A stretch of 37,466 bases of DNA, from the NCBI GenBank assembly GCA_947591155.1, contig CANQDA010000034.1, positions 1-37,466 of the forward strand. The letters run 5' to 3'. Below the pieces are notes generated by a model, which saw nothing but the letters and a program-made list of their open reading frames with translations, ran no database searches and had not been told where the DNA came from. Every line of letters starts with the position of its first letter. Within the stretch, counting starts at the first letter, position 1. The stretch comes from an uncultured Lachnospiraceae bacterium (GTDB lineage Bacteria; Bacillota; Clostridia; Lachnospirales; Lachnospiraceae). Both the position numbers and the translations under genes were made by a program. Positions 15,752-23,499 of this stretch are shown piece after piece.

Positions 15752-18445
15752 ATGAGAGAGAAACGTTGTTATGGATGTATGAAAAAGATCGGTGACGCCG
15801 TGGTTTGCCCGCACTGCGGTTATGACAACAGCAAGCCGAATGAGGATTACCAGCTCCCGGCCGGCACCGTGCTCAAGGAGCAGTATCTGGTCGGGCGCGT
15901 GCTCGGGCAGGGCGGCTTCGGCATCACCTATATGGGCTGGGATCAGTATCTGGAAATGCCGGTGGCGATCAAGGAGTATTACCCGACGGGAGCCGTGAGC
16001 CGGAACAATAAGAACTCGACGGACGTGATCAGCGGCGGGGGCGAGGTCGGTTCGCGCTTCCGCAACAACAAGGAGCGCTTTATGCGCGAGGTGAAGATGC
16101 TCGCCCGGCTGTCCGGAATCCCGGAGATCGTGCAGGTGAAGACCTTTTTCCTCGCAAACAACACGGCCTACATCGTCATGGAGTACATTGAGGGCATTAC
16201 TCTGAAGGAATACGTGAGGGAGCACGGCGGAAAGCTCGGGGTCGAGGAGACGCTCGACATTCTGGGGCCGATCATAAAGGCCCTGCAGACCGTGCACAGG
16301 ACGGGCGTTGTCCACCGGGACATCAGTCCGGACAACATCATGATCCAGAACGACGGAGATGTGCGACTCGTCGATTTTGGGGCGGTCCGGGACGTGGGAC
16401 TCACCGCGCCGGATCAGCCTTTGACAAAGTCGACCGAGGCGATCCTCAAGCAGGGCTACGCTCCGGTGGAGCAGTACCAGAGCCGCGGTTCGCTCGGACC
16501 CTGGACGGATATCTACGCGATGTGCGCGACGATCTATTTCTGTTTGACAGGCGAGGCGCCCGCGGACGCGCCCGGGAGGATCCTCGGGGAGGATATCAGC
16601 TGGTTTCAGGAGCTGGGCATCGAAGTGCCGGACTATGTGGAGAAGACGCTGAAGCGGGGCATGGAAATCCAGACCAGGGACCGCATTCAGGATATGGGAG
16701 AGCTGTACAGGCGGCTGTTCCGGACGGGCGGCGACGAGGATACGGATGACGACGATGCCAGGAACGGCAGCAGCGATGATATCGGCGGAGGCCGTTCCGG
16801 TGGAACTTATGGCGGCGGAGACTGTGCCGGCGGAAACCATGTCGGCGGAACTTGTATCGGCGGAGATCATATCGATAAAAATCGTTCTGACGGAGATCGT
16901 ACTGACAGAGATCTGGATGCGGTCGATGGCGTCGGAAGGAAAAATGGTCTGAATGGCGGAAAAGGCGGCGACAGGAGACGTCTCTTACTCCTTGGCGGAG
17001 CGGCTGTGCTCCTTGTGCTCGCGGCGTTTGCCGGGTGGCGGTTGCTGCGCGGCGGACAGGGCGGCGGGCCGGACGTGCCGGGACAGCCGGAGACGGAGCT
17101 CGCATCGGAGCTGTCCGGAGCGGAGACAGGCGCGGCAGGTTCGGAGGAGTCCGAGCTGCCGGCGGATCTGATCACCGGAGCCTGCGGCGATTACATGACT
17201 TACAGCTTCGATCCGTCGACGGGAGTGCTCACGATTTTGGCTGATGGGAAAGATCGGAAGATGTGGGATTTCGGAGTGGATTCCGAAGAGCGACATGATC
17301 TTCCCTGGGACGAGTACCGCGACACGATCGAGAAAGTGGTGATCTCGGAGAATGTCGCCGAGGTCGGACAGTGGGCGTTTTCCGGCTGCTCAAATCTGAA
17401 GCAGGTTGAAGGTCTTGAGTATGTGCGGGAGATTCGCGACGGGGCGTTCGCGGATACAGCGTTGGAGAGTGTGATGTTTGGCGACCGGCTTGTCCGGATC
17501 GGCGACGGCGCGTTCGGGGGATGCAGAAATCTGGATGAGATAGAGTTCCCGGAATCTCTGGAATCCGTTGCGGCGGATGCGTTCAAGGACGCCGGGGTCA
17601 TGAAGGCGATCATCCACGGAGAGCCGGAGCTGGATCACTATGCGTTCGGCGAAACGTTCAAATTATGGGATCCCTCCGGACCGGAGCAGCCTCTTGGCGG
17701 CCCGATGATCTTCGCGGAGAGCGGATCGAAGGCGGAGGCGTTCGCGGAGGAATTGCAGCTTCCGTTCGTCCCGCTGGGGCAGGAGCCCGAGCCCACGCTG
17801 AGCGGGCAGTGCGGGGAGGATGTGTACTGGGAACTTGATCTGGAGAGCGGCGTGCTCACGCTGAGCGGCGAGGGCGAGCCCTGGAGGTATAGGATAACAT
17901 TGGATGATACGGATGCAATAGGGAGTGGTCCCGAATGGTCGAGTTACCGGAACTTCATCCGGAAGGTGGTCGTGGAGCCGGGGGTCACGAAGCTCACAAG
18001 CGGCCTCTTCACCAACTGCGTCAACCTGACGGAGTTCGACTTCGGAACGGTGGAGGAGATCGATGTGAATGCGATCACGAATTCGGGACTGGTTTCGGTG
18101 GAATTTCCGGAGACGCTGCGCAGGATTGTGGATTACGGGCTTCAGCACAATCTGTATCTTGAGTCGGTCGTGATTCCTGAGAGTGTGGAAGAGCTGACGA
18201 TTCCGTTCGCCTACTGCAAGAACCTGAAGGAGATCACGATCCTGGGCAATCCGACCTTCCTGGACATGAATTCGGAGGACGCCCCGGGCTCCACGAGCAT
18301 GGTCTACGACGGGAATCCGGTTATATTGCCGGAAGACGAGGCCAGGGATGAGAACATCACGATCCGGGCTCACAAAGGCGGCACGGCGGAAGCGTACGCG
18401 AAGAAGTACGGAAATCCGTTCGTGGCGCTGGATGAGGAAGAGTAG
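15752..18445 (+). CDS. Receptor Ser/Thr kinase: zinc ribbon, kinase, TM helix, leucine-rich repeats
   Basis: This 897-aa protein opens with a zinc ribbon, CYGC and CPHC (C6, C9, C19, C22). The kinase domain (about 41-310) has GQGGFG (52-57), Lys in VAIKEY (K74), HRDISPDN (D190) and DFGAVRD (D208). A Gly/Asp-rich repetitive linker (about 335-405) precedes one membrane helix at about 411-432. Outside, about 455-897, is a BspA-like leucine-rich-repeat region (IEKVVISENVAEVGQWAFSG, LESVMFGDRLVRIGDGAFGG, LRRIVDYGLQHNLYLESVVI) with two copies of a capping motif like SFDPSTGVLTILADG/ELDLESGVLTLSGEG. The start at 15752 is preferred because it lies four bases after the phosphatase and excludes a non-homologous extension. 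It is the best candidate sensor of the system. Confidence 0.92.
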   Translation: MREKRCYGCMKKIGDAVVCPHCGYDNSKPNEDYQLPAGTVLKEQYLVGRVLGQGGFGITYMGWDQYLEMPVAIKEYYPTGAVSRNNKNSTDVISGGGEVGSRFRNNKERFMREVKMLARLSGIPEIVQVKTFFLANNTAYIVMEYIEGITLKEYVREHGGKLGVEETLDILGPIIKALQTVHRTGVVHRDISPDNIMIQNDGDVRLVDFGAVRDVGLTAPDQPLTKSTEAILKQGYAPVEQYQSRGSLGPWTDIYAMCATIYFCLTGEAPADAPGRILGEDISWFQELGIEVPDYVEKTLKRGMEIQTRDRIQDMGELYRRLFRTGGDEDTDDDDARNGSSDDIGGGRSGGTYGGGDCAGGNHVGGTCIGGDHIDKNRSDGDRTDRDLDAVDGVGRKNGLNGGKGGDRRRLLLLGGAAVLLVLAAFAGWRLLRGGQGGGPDVPGQPETELASELSGAETGAAGSEESELPADLITGACGDYMTYSFDPSTGVLTILADGKDRKMWDFGVDSEERHDLPWDEYRDTIEKVVISENVAEVGQWAFSGCSNLKQVEGLEYVREIRDGAFADTALESVMFGDRLVRIGDGAFGGCRNLDEIEFPESLESVAADAFKDAGVMKAIIHGEPELDHYAFGETFKLWDPSGPEQPLGGPMIFAESGSKAEAFAEELQLPFVPLGQEPEPTLSGQCGEDVYWELDLESGVLTLSGEGEPWRYRITLDDTDAIGSGPEWSSYRNFIRKVVVEPGVTKLTSGLFTNCVNLTEFDFGTVEEIDVNAITNSGLVSVEFPETLRRIVDYGLQHNLYLESVVIPESVEELTIPFAYCKNLKEITILGNPTFLDMNSEDAPGSTSMVYDGNPVILPEDEARDENITIRAHKGGTAEAYAKKYGNPFVALDEEE

Positions 18446-18462
18446 CGACGGGGGATTGGACA

Positions 18463-19536
18463 ATGGCGAATCAATGGTATCAGCTGCCGCCCGGGACGAT
18501 CGTAGGAGGACGGTACCATATCGAAAAGGTGCTGGGCGAGGGCGGCTACGGGATCAGCTATTACGGGACGGATCTGCGGCTGAAGCTGCCGGTGGCGGTC
18601 AAGGAATACTATCCGGGCTTCTGGGCCACCCGGGACTGCCGGGAGAGTCTTGACGTGAAGTGTTCCCAGGCGCAGGAGGAGAGCTACCTGCGGGGGCTTG
18701 CGCGCTTCGAGGACGAGGCGCTGACGCTCGCGCAGTTTCACATGGTCCCGGAGATCGTGCTTGTGAGGGATTATCTGGAGGAAAACGAGACAGGCTACCT
18801 GGTGATGGAGTACCTGGACGGGCAGAACCTCAAGCAGATGACGGACGGCTTCGGCGGGCGCATCCCGCCTGAGATCCTGATGCCGCTGATGGAGTCTCTG
18901 ATCCTCGCGGTGCAGAAGGTGCATGAAAAGGGTCTGATCCACCGGGACATCAGCCCGGACAATATCATGATGCTGGAGAACGGGCACGTGAAGCTGCTCG
19001 ATTTCGGGAACGCGCGCGACGTGACGGAGGATCGTTCGATGACGCTCGCGATGAAACAGGGCTTCGCGCCTCCCGAGCAGTACCGCAGCAGGGGGCAGGG
19101 GACGTGGACGGACGTCTACAGCCTGTGCGCCACCGTCTATTACTGCCTCACCGGGAAGCTGCCGGTGCAGGCGATGGACCGCCTGACCGGGAAGAAGCTG
19201 CCGACGCCCGGCGAGCTCGGCGTGATGCTTCCGCGCCGTCAGGAGGAGACGATCCTTCAGGGTCTGGATCTCTTTGTCGACAAGCGCCCGCAGACGATGC
19301 GGGAGCTGTGGGAGAGGATGTACGCGTCAGAGGATGCCGTGAGCGAGACGGAAGATGAGCGAAGCCAGACGGTAAATCAGACGGATGGGATCGGCATACC
19401 AACGGTGGATTCGAATAAGACAGCAGACGGGAATTCTACGCTGCTGAGTTCATTTGAAGATTTGAGAAACGGTGGCTTCCGGGAGGTCTGCATCGCGATC
19501 TTCCGAAAGCTCAGGGGTCTGTCAGGAATGGAGTGA
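18463..19536 (+). CDS. Soluble Hanks-type Ser/Thr protein kinase
   Basis: This 357-aa protein has a kinase domain at about residues 13-285: GEGGYG (25-30), Lys in VAVKEYYPG (K47), MEYLDGQNLKQ hinge, HRDISPDN (D162), DFGNARD (D180), GFAPPEQY and TDVYSLCATVYYCLTG. The C-terminal 70 residues are polar and Thr/Ser-rich (VNQTDG, TVDSNKTADGNST), suitable as phosphorylated tail for FHA binding. No zinc ribbon, FHA or membrane helix is present. The arrangement LPPGTIVGGRY just before the kinase is shared with the two neighbouring zinc-ribbon proteins, so the three are close paralogues. It lies 17 bases after the receptor kinase. Confidence 0.92.
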   Translation: MANQWYQLPPGTIVGGRYHIEKVLGEGGYGISYYGTDLRLKLPVAVKEYYPGFWATRDCRESLDVKCSQAQEESYLRGLARFEDEALTLAQFHMVPEIVLVRDYLEENETGYLVMEYLDGQNLKQMTDGFGGRIPPEILMPLMESLILAVQKVHEKGLIHRDISPDNIMMLENGHVKLLDFGNARDVTEDRSMTLAMKQGFAPPEQYRSRGQGTWTDVYSLCATVYYCLTGKLPVQAMDRLTGKKLPTPGELGVMLPRRQEETILQGLDLFVDKRPQTMRELWERMYASEDAVSETEDERSQTVNQTDGIGIPTVDSNKTADGNSTLLSSFEDLRNGGFREVCIAIFRKLRGLSGME

Positions 19537-19540
19537 GGCA

Positions 19541-20047
19541 ATGAGAAAGGAAAAAATAGAGATGTTTCACCGGTGTATTTACTGCTTTGCTCCGATGGAG
19601 GAGCTGCCGGATCGGGAGGAGCAGGAGGAGCTCCGCGACGGCGGGCCGTCGAACGTTCCCTGTCCGGTGTGCGGCTATCAGAACGGACTGTGCCTGACGC
19701 AGGTGTGGTGGCTCGCGCCGGGGACGCTTCTCAAGGGGCGGTATATCGTCGGAAAGCTTTTGAAGGAAGGCGAGGAGGAGCTTGAGTATCTGGGCTGGGA
19801 TCTGAAACGCGGCTGCACCGTGGAGGTGCACGAGTGTTATCCGAAAAACCTGCTTCAGAGAGATAATACCCTGTCGGAGCAGGTGAACTGTCTTTCCGGC
19901 CGTGAGCAGGAGTTTGAGCAGGAGAAGCAGAGCTTTTTCGAGCGGGCAAAGTTTTATTACCAGTGCGTCCGCCGAGTGGAAAAAATGTACATGGACTTCT
20001 TCGCGAGGAACAATACCTGCTATTATGTGCGGGATCAGAAAAAATGA
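19541..20047 (+). CDS. Zinc ribbon plus degenerate kinase N-lobe only
   Basis: This 168-aa protein starts four bases after the upstream kinase stop. A zinc ribbon is formed by CIYC and CPVC. Then comes APGTLLKGRYIVGKLLKEGEEELEYLGWDLKRGCTVEVHECYP, which aligns with the N-lobe of the neighbouring kinases. The glycine loop is replaced by KEGEEE, and the catalytic Lys position (VAVKEYYP) reads VEVHECYP. The similarity continues to FFARNNTCYYV, equivalent to the hinge region (FFLANNTAYIV), then the protein ends RDQKK. No C-lobe sequence follows. It cannot be an active kinase; it is either a frozen truncation or a regulatory pseudokinase fragment. It is the last gene before the operon terminator. 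Confidence 0.8.
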   Translation: MRKEKIEMFHRCIYCFAPMEELPDREEQEELRDGGPSNVPCPVCGYQNGLCLTQVWWLAPGTLLKGRYIVGKLLKEGEEELEYLGWDLKRGCTVEVHECYPKNLLQRDNTLSEQVNCLSGREQEFEQEKQSFFERAKFYYQCVRRVEKMYMDFFARNNTCYYVRDQKK

Positions 20048-20085
20048 CGTCCGGTGCAGCGAGCTCAATATCATAGCATTTTTTG

Positions 20086-20121
20086 AGAGGGATTTCCCGG
20101 AATGGGACTTCCCTCTTTTTT
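20086..20121 (+). terminator. Rho-independent terminator of the signalling operon
   Basis: AGAGGGA (20086-20092) pairs with TCCCTCT (20110-20116) and runs into TTTTTT. It lies 39 bases after the last gene. Confidence 0.8.
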
Positions 20122-20146
20122 CTTGCGGCGAAGCGAAATTTTCCTC

Positions 20147-20175
20147 TTTTCATTTTGCAAGGCCTGTGGTAAGAT
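20147..20175 (+). promoter_or_regulatory. Promoter for rho
   Basis: TTTTCA (20147-20152), a 17-base spacer and TAAGAT (20170-20175). The resulting leader is about 125 bases, AT-rich, with imperfect complementarity between ATTATTCCAA (about 20223) and TTGGAA...ATAATT (about 20265-20292). Rho genes are often autoregulated in their leaders, but no specific element is recognised here. Confidence 0.45.
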
Positions 20176-20309
20176 AAGGAAAAGCAATGTTTATCGGGGA
20201 TTCGTCTCTGTCGATTCAGACAATTATTCCAACAGGACATTTGATTTTTGTACATGTAAGATTCATTGGAAATTTTAAATGAAAATAATTATAGTAGGAC
20301 GAGGTGGAT

Positions 20310-21908
20310 ATGAGGGAAAAGTATGAATCGCTGTCTCTGACTGTGCTGAGGGATCTGGCAAAGGCAAGGGGCATGAAGGGTATCTCGGGAATGAAGAAGG
20401 CGGAGCTCGTCGAGGCGATGCTCGCGCAGGATGAAGAGGACAAGAAGACGCGGGCTGCCGCGCTGCAGAGCGCGCGTGTGGGTGGTGAGGAGCGGCAGGA
20501 GAGACCGACGAGGAGGAGTTCGCGTCCGGCGTCCGATGCACCCAGGCGAAGCAATGTACGGGGCGTGCAGACAGATGATGACGCGTCCAGACGGAACAGT
20601 GTGCGGGATATGCAGGCGGATGGAGAAGTGTCCAGACGAAGCAATGCGCGGGATGCGCAGGCGGATGGTGAAGTGTCCAGACGAAACAATGCGCGGGATG
20701 CGCAGGCGGACGCGGACGCGCCAAGACAGGAGACGGAGCAGGACAACCGTGACAAGCCGCCGACAGAGCTCTCGCAGCTCGACAGCGGACAGGTGGCGAC
20801 CGGCATTCTGGAGGTCATGCAGGACGGCTTCGGCTTTATCCGCAGCGACAACTATCTGCCGGGTGAGAACGATGTGTATGTCTCCCCGTCGCAGATCCGC
20901 AAGTTTAATCTCAAGACCGGGGACATTATCTCCGGCAACACGAGGATCAAGGCGCAGCAGGAGAAATTCAGCGCGCTGCTGTATCTGAAGACGATCAACG
21001 GCAAGGTGCCTTCCGAGGCGATGAAACGATACAATTTCGAGGACATGACGCCGATCTTCCCGAATGAGCGCCTGCGCATGGAGCGCGCGTCACGGGCGGT
21101 CGCGATGCGAATCGTGGATCTGTTCTCACCGATCGGCAAGGGGCAGAGGGGCATGATCGTGTCGCCGCCGAAGGCCGGAAAGACGACGCTTTTGAAGGAC
21201 GTGGCGCGGTCGATCCTTGAGAACGATCCGAACATGAAGCTGCTGATCCTGCTGATCGACGAGCGGCCGGAGGAGGTCACGGACATCAAGGAGGCCATCC
21301 GCGGCGATAACGTGGAGGTCATCTACTCGACCTTCGACGAGCTTCCCGAGCACCACAAGCGCGTGTCCGAGATGGTGATCGAGCGCGCGAAGCGTCTCGT
21401 GGAGCAGAAGGAGAATGTGACGATCCTGCTTGACAGCATTACGCGTCTGGCGCGCGCGTACAACCTCACGGTCCCGCCGAGCGGCAGGACTTTGTCCGGC
21501 GGTCTCGACCCGGCGGCGCTGCACATGCCGAAGCGCTTCTTCGGCGCGGCCAGGAAGATGCGCGAGGGCGGCAGCCTGACGATTCTGGCGACGGCGCTCG
21601 TGGACACGGGCAGCAAGATGGACGACGTCGTCTACGAGGAGTTCAAGGGCACCGGCAACATGGAGCTCGTGCTCGACCGCAAGCTCTCCGAGCGGAGGGT
21701 GTTCCCGGCGATCGACATCCCGAAGTCCGGCACAAGGCGCGAGGATCTTCTGCTCGACCGCGAGGAGCAGGAGGCGGTCTACATCATGCGCCGCGCGCTG
21801 AACGGCCTGAAGTCCGACGAGGCCGTTGAGAACATCCTGAACCTGTTCGTGCACACGCGCGACAACCGCGAGCTTGTGCAGCGGGTGCGCAGGCAGAAGT
21901 TTGTGTGA
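20310..21908 (+). CDS. rho: Transcription termination factor Rho
   Basis: This 532-aa hexameric RNA helicase ends transcription at unstructured C-rich RNA. The N-terminal Rho_N/SAP-like helices (LRDLAKARGMKGISGMKKAEL) are followed by a low-complexity insert of four 15-residue repeats. The cold-shock RNA-binding domain follows (GILEVMQDGFGFIRSDNYLPG, DVYVSPSQIRKF). The ATPase core has Walker A PPKAGKTT (K291), Walker B LLILLIDERPEEVTD, LDSITRLARAYN, and the R-loop region LVDTGSKMDDVVYEEFKGTGN. The start is taken at ATG 20310 with GAGG five bases upstream; GTG 20304 would add two residues. It begins the conserved rho-rpmE-prmC-prfA neighbourhood. Confidence 0.97.
   Translation: MREKYESLSLTVLRDLAKARGMKGISGMKKAELVEAMLAQDEEDKKTRAAALQSARVGGEERQERPTRRSSRPASDAPRRSNVRGVQTDDDASRRNSVRDMQADGEVSRRSNARDAQADGEVSRRNNARDAQADADAPRQETEQDNRDKPPTELSQLDSGQVATGILEVMQDGFGFIRSDNYLPGENDVYVSPSQIRKFNLKTGDIISGNTRIKAQQEKFSALLYLKTINGKVPSEAMKRYNFEDMTPIFPNERLRMERASRAVAMRIVDLFSPIGKGQRGMIVSPPKAGKTTLLKDVARSILENDPNMKLLILLIDERPEEVTDIKEAIRGDNVEVIYSTFDELPEHHKRVSEMVIERAKRLVEQKENVTILLDSITRLARAYNLTVPPSGRTLSGGLDPAALHMPKRFFGAARKMREGGSLTILATALVDTGSKMDDVVYEEFKGTGNMELVLDRKLSERRVFPAIDIPKSGTRREDLLLDREEQEAVYIMRRALNGLKSDEAVENILNLFVHTRDNRELVQRVRRQKFV
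20538..20717 (+). repeat. Four 45-bp in-frame repeats in rho
   Basis: Four consecutive 15-codon units of the type (A/V)(P/S)RRxNxRDxQADGE lie between the Rho_N helices and the RNA-binding domain. The last two units are nearly identical at DNA level (TGTCCAGACGAA, GCGCGGGATGCGCAGGCGGA), suggesting recent expansion. Confidence 0.85.
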
Positions 21909-21940
21909 CGTTTTTTACAGCGACGATGGGAGGGGTATTT

Positions 21941-22315
21941 ATGGCAAAAGACAAGCCTTTGCCACTGACATCTGAGATCATTCATATCGTTAAAGAAGAA
22001 ATCGTGAAAAGATTGCGGACTGCAATAGGAGATAATCTGAAGGAATGCGTGCTTTACGGTTCCTGTGCCAGAGGCGATTTCGGCGATGATTCGGATATAG
22101 ATATCGCATTGATTGTTAATTGCAGCCGCATGGAAGCGAAGAAGTATTCGCAGATTTTAGTTGATATTGCATCTGAAATTGCGATGAAATACTATGCGAT
22201 CATAAATTTTGTATGCATTCCATACGAGGAATATATTGGCAAAAAATCCTGGTATTCTTATTTTGAGAATATCAGCAGAGAAGGGGTGGTGCTGTATCGA
22301 CAGGAAGTATTATGA
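21941..22315 (+). CDS. MNT-type nucleotidyltransferase (antitoxin-like)
   Basis: This 124-aa protein belongs to the minimal nucleotidyltransferase fold, with the signature GSCARGDFGDDSDIDIAL (G40-D54), in which the two Asp of DID bind metal. Such proteins paired with HEPN proteins act as antitoxins, in studied cases by AMPylating the HEPN toxin. The start is set at ATG 21941 behind GGGAGGGG; an upstream ATG at 21905 has no ribosome site. The base composition is clearly AT-richer than the flanking rho gene, pointing to acquisition. The HEPN gene starts eight bases after the stop. Confidence 0.88.
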   Translation: MAKDKPLPLTSEIIHIVKEEIVKRLRTAIGDNLKECVLYGSCARGDFGDDSDIDIALIVNCSRMEAKKYSQILVDIASEIAMKYYAIINFVCIPYEEYIGKKSWYSYFENISREGVVLYRQEVL

Positions 22316-22322
22316 GGAATTG

Positions 22323-22691
22323 ATGAAAGTTCGCATGCAGAGGGCAGAGGAATTGTGTGATGAGGCGTGTGACTTGCTGCAGAAAGGATCTTTCAAGTCG
22401 GCGAATAATAGAGCGTTTTATGCGATTGAGAAAGCGATAAAAGCGCTGCTTGCCAGTATACAATTAGATGCGGAGACACATAATGGAGCGGTGAAATTAT
22501 TTAATTATCACTTTATCCATCAGGAAAACGGAAGTTTTAGCAACGATGATTATAAGAGGATCGTCAGGGCAGACCAGATCAGAAATGCATCCGATTATGA
22601 TGATTTTTATATAGCGAGCAAAGAAGAAACAAAGGTTCAGGTAGAGGATGCTATATATCTGATAGATAAAATTAAAAAATATCTGGATTAA
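22323..22691 (+). CDS. HEPN domain protein (toxin-like partner of MNT)
   Basis: This 122-aa all-helical protein is typical of the HEPN partner in MNT/HEPN modules: RAEELCDEACDLLQKGSFKSANNRAFYAIEKAIKALL followed by a second helical half with RNASDYDDFYIASKEE. HEPN RNases usually use R-x4-6-H; here the conserved Arg is followed by N-A-S-D-Y-D and no His, so either this branch is not an RNase or it uses other residues. Sequence similarity seems to extend upstream in frame (DRKYYEEL) but without a standard start codon except at ATG 22323, which has GAGGA in front. Confidence 0.8.
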   Translation: MKVRMQRAEELCDEACDLLQKGSFKSANNRAFYAIEKAIKALLASIQLDAETHNGAVKLFNYHFIHQENGSFSNDDYKRIVRADQIRNASDYDDFYIASKEETKVQVEDAIYLIDKIKKYLD

Positions 22692-22786
22692 TAAACGAGT
22701 ATTAACAATATACCCCAGATAATTCATAATAGTATGACCAGATAGATAGGGCAGGGCATCAGTAGATTTTGCTAGGGGGCGAGGAT

Positions 22787-23038
22787 ATGTCAGAGGAAGC
22801 AAAGCGTATAATGGAAGATATCGATGAGCTGAAGCGAGATGTCAAGGACATCCAAATGACATTGGAAAATGAAACAAACCGGAATATAAGGATCATAGCC
22901 GAGGGTCATATTGATCTGAACCGAAATTTGGATGAGGCTTTACGGGTGGAGAATGAGAAAGAGATACTTTTGATCCGCGTGAACAGTTTGGAAACAGAGG
23001 TTAAAAAATTGAAGGAAAGAATTGAAAGAATAGCTTAA
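22787..23038 (+). CDS. Small coiled-coil protein
   Basis: This 83-aa protein is almost entirely predicted helix/coiled coil (DIDELKRDVKDIQMTLENE, then VNSLETEVKKLKERIERI). A short central piece, IRIIAEGHIDLNRNLDEA, is familiar from small clostridial proteins of unknown function. GGGGGCGAGG precedes ATG 22787. It shares the AT-richer composition of the MNT/HEPN pair and may have arrived with it; a functional link is not shown by the sequence. Confidence 0.65.
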   Translation: MSEEAKRIMEDIDELKRDVKDIQMTLENETNRNIRIIAEGHIDLNRNLDEALRVENEKEILLIRVNSLETEVKKLKERIERIA

Positions 23039-23054
23039 AAACGAAAATTTTTGG

Positions 23055-23083
23055 TTGCTTTTTCGCCGGAAATATGCTATCAT
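23055..23083 (+). promoter_or_regulatory. Promoter for rpmE
   Basis: TTGCTT (23055-23060), a 17-base spacer and TATCAT (23078-23083). It gives a leader of nearly 190 bases before the L31 start. Confidence 0.6.
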
Positions 23084-23113
23084 CTATAAGCTGTTCTATA
23101 AATGAGAGAAACA

Positions 23114-23255
23114 GTGAACTGCAGGGACTTGCAGGGATAGTCCGGGAAGGCTTGCCGCGGTAGTATCTGAGCGGCATCGACCGGAAAAGGGCGGGGCGAA
23201 TGAGTCAGGAAGACATGCGGCGGATGGGCCGCAGATGAGCCGGGCCGCAGTTCAC
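23114..23255 (+). promoter_or_regulatory. Structured 5' leader RNA of rpmE
   Basis: GTGAACTGC (23114-23122) and GCAGTTCAC (23247-23255) are perfect complements that would close a 142-base domain. Inside, TCCGG/CCGGA (23141-23145 with 23181-23185) encloses the hairpin TGCCGC/GCGGCA (23153-23158 with 23171-23176), and TGCGGC/GCCGCA forms another hairpin near 23216-23233. The domain ends 25 bases before the start codon, a position suited to autoregulation by L31. Ribosomal-protein leaders for L31 are known in several phyla; I cannot tell whether this matches one. Confidence 0.55.
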
Positions 23256-23280
23256 GATCAAAGAAGAAGAGGTGAAAATC

Positions 23281-23487
23281 ATGAAGGAAGGAATCCATCC
23301 GGAGTATTATCAGGCAACTGTGACATGCAACTGTGGCAACACGTTTGTGACCGGTTCCACGAAGAAGGATATCCACGTGGAAATCTGTTCCAAGTGCCAC
23401 TCGTTCTACACGGGTCAGCAGAAGACTGCAGCAGCCCGCGGCCGTATCGAGCGATTCAATAAGAAGTACGGAATTGAATCCAAATAG
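23281..23487 (+). CDS. rpmE: 50S ribosomal protein L31
   Basis: This 68-aa protein of the large ribosomal subunit is the zinc-binding type: CNCG (C16, C18) and CSKC (C36, C39), with the family phrases [10 protein letters not shown] and HSFYTGQQK. The ATG at 23281 is chosen over an in-frame GTG three codons upstream because family members begin MKxxIHP. It lies downstream of rho as in many Firmicutes, although here an MNT/HEPN module separates them. It has its own promoter, a structured leader and a terminator. Confidence 0.97.
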   Translation: MKEGIHPEYYQATVTCNCGNTFVTGSTKKDIHVEICSKCHSFYTGQQKTAAARGRIERFNKKYGIESK

Positions 23488-23499
23488 TTCAGAGATCAT

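Noticed and set aside
23140..23220. Strings GGGAAGGC and GAGTCAGGAAGAC resembling parts of a cobalamin riboswitch
   Set aside because: The 5' half of the riboswitch core is absent, the spacing is wrong, and the downstream gene is rpmE. The leader is better described as an unassigned structured RNA.
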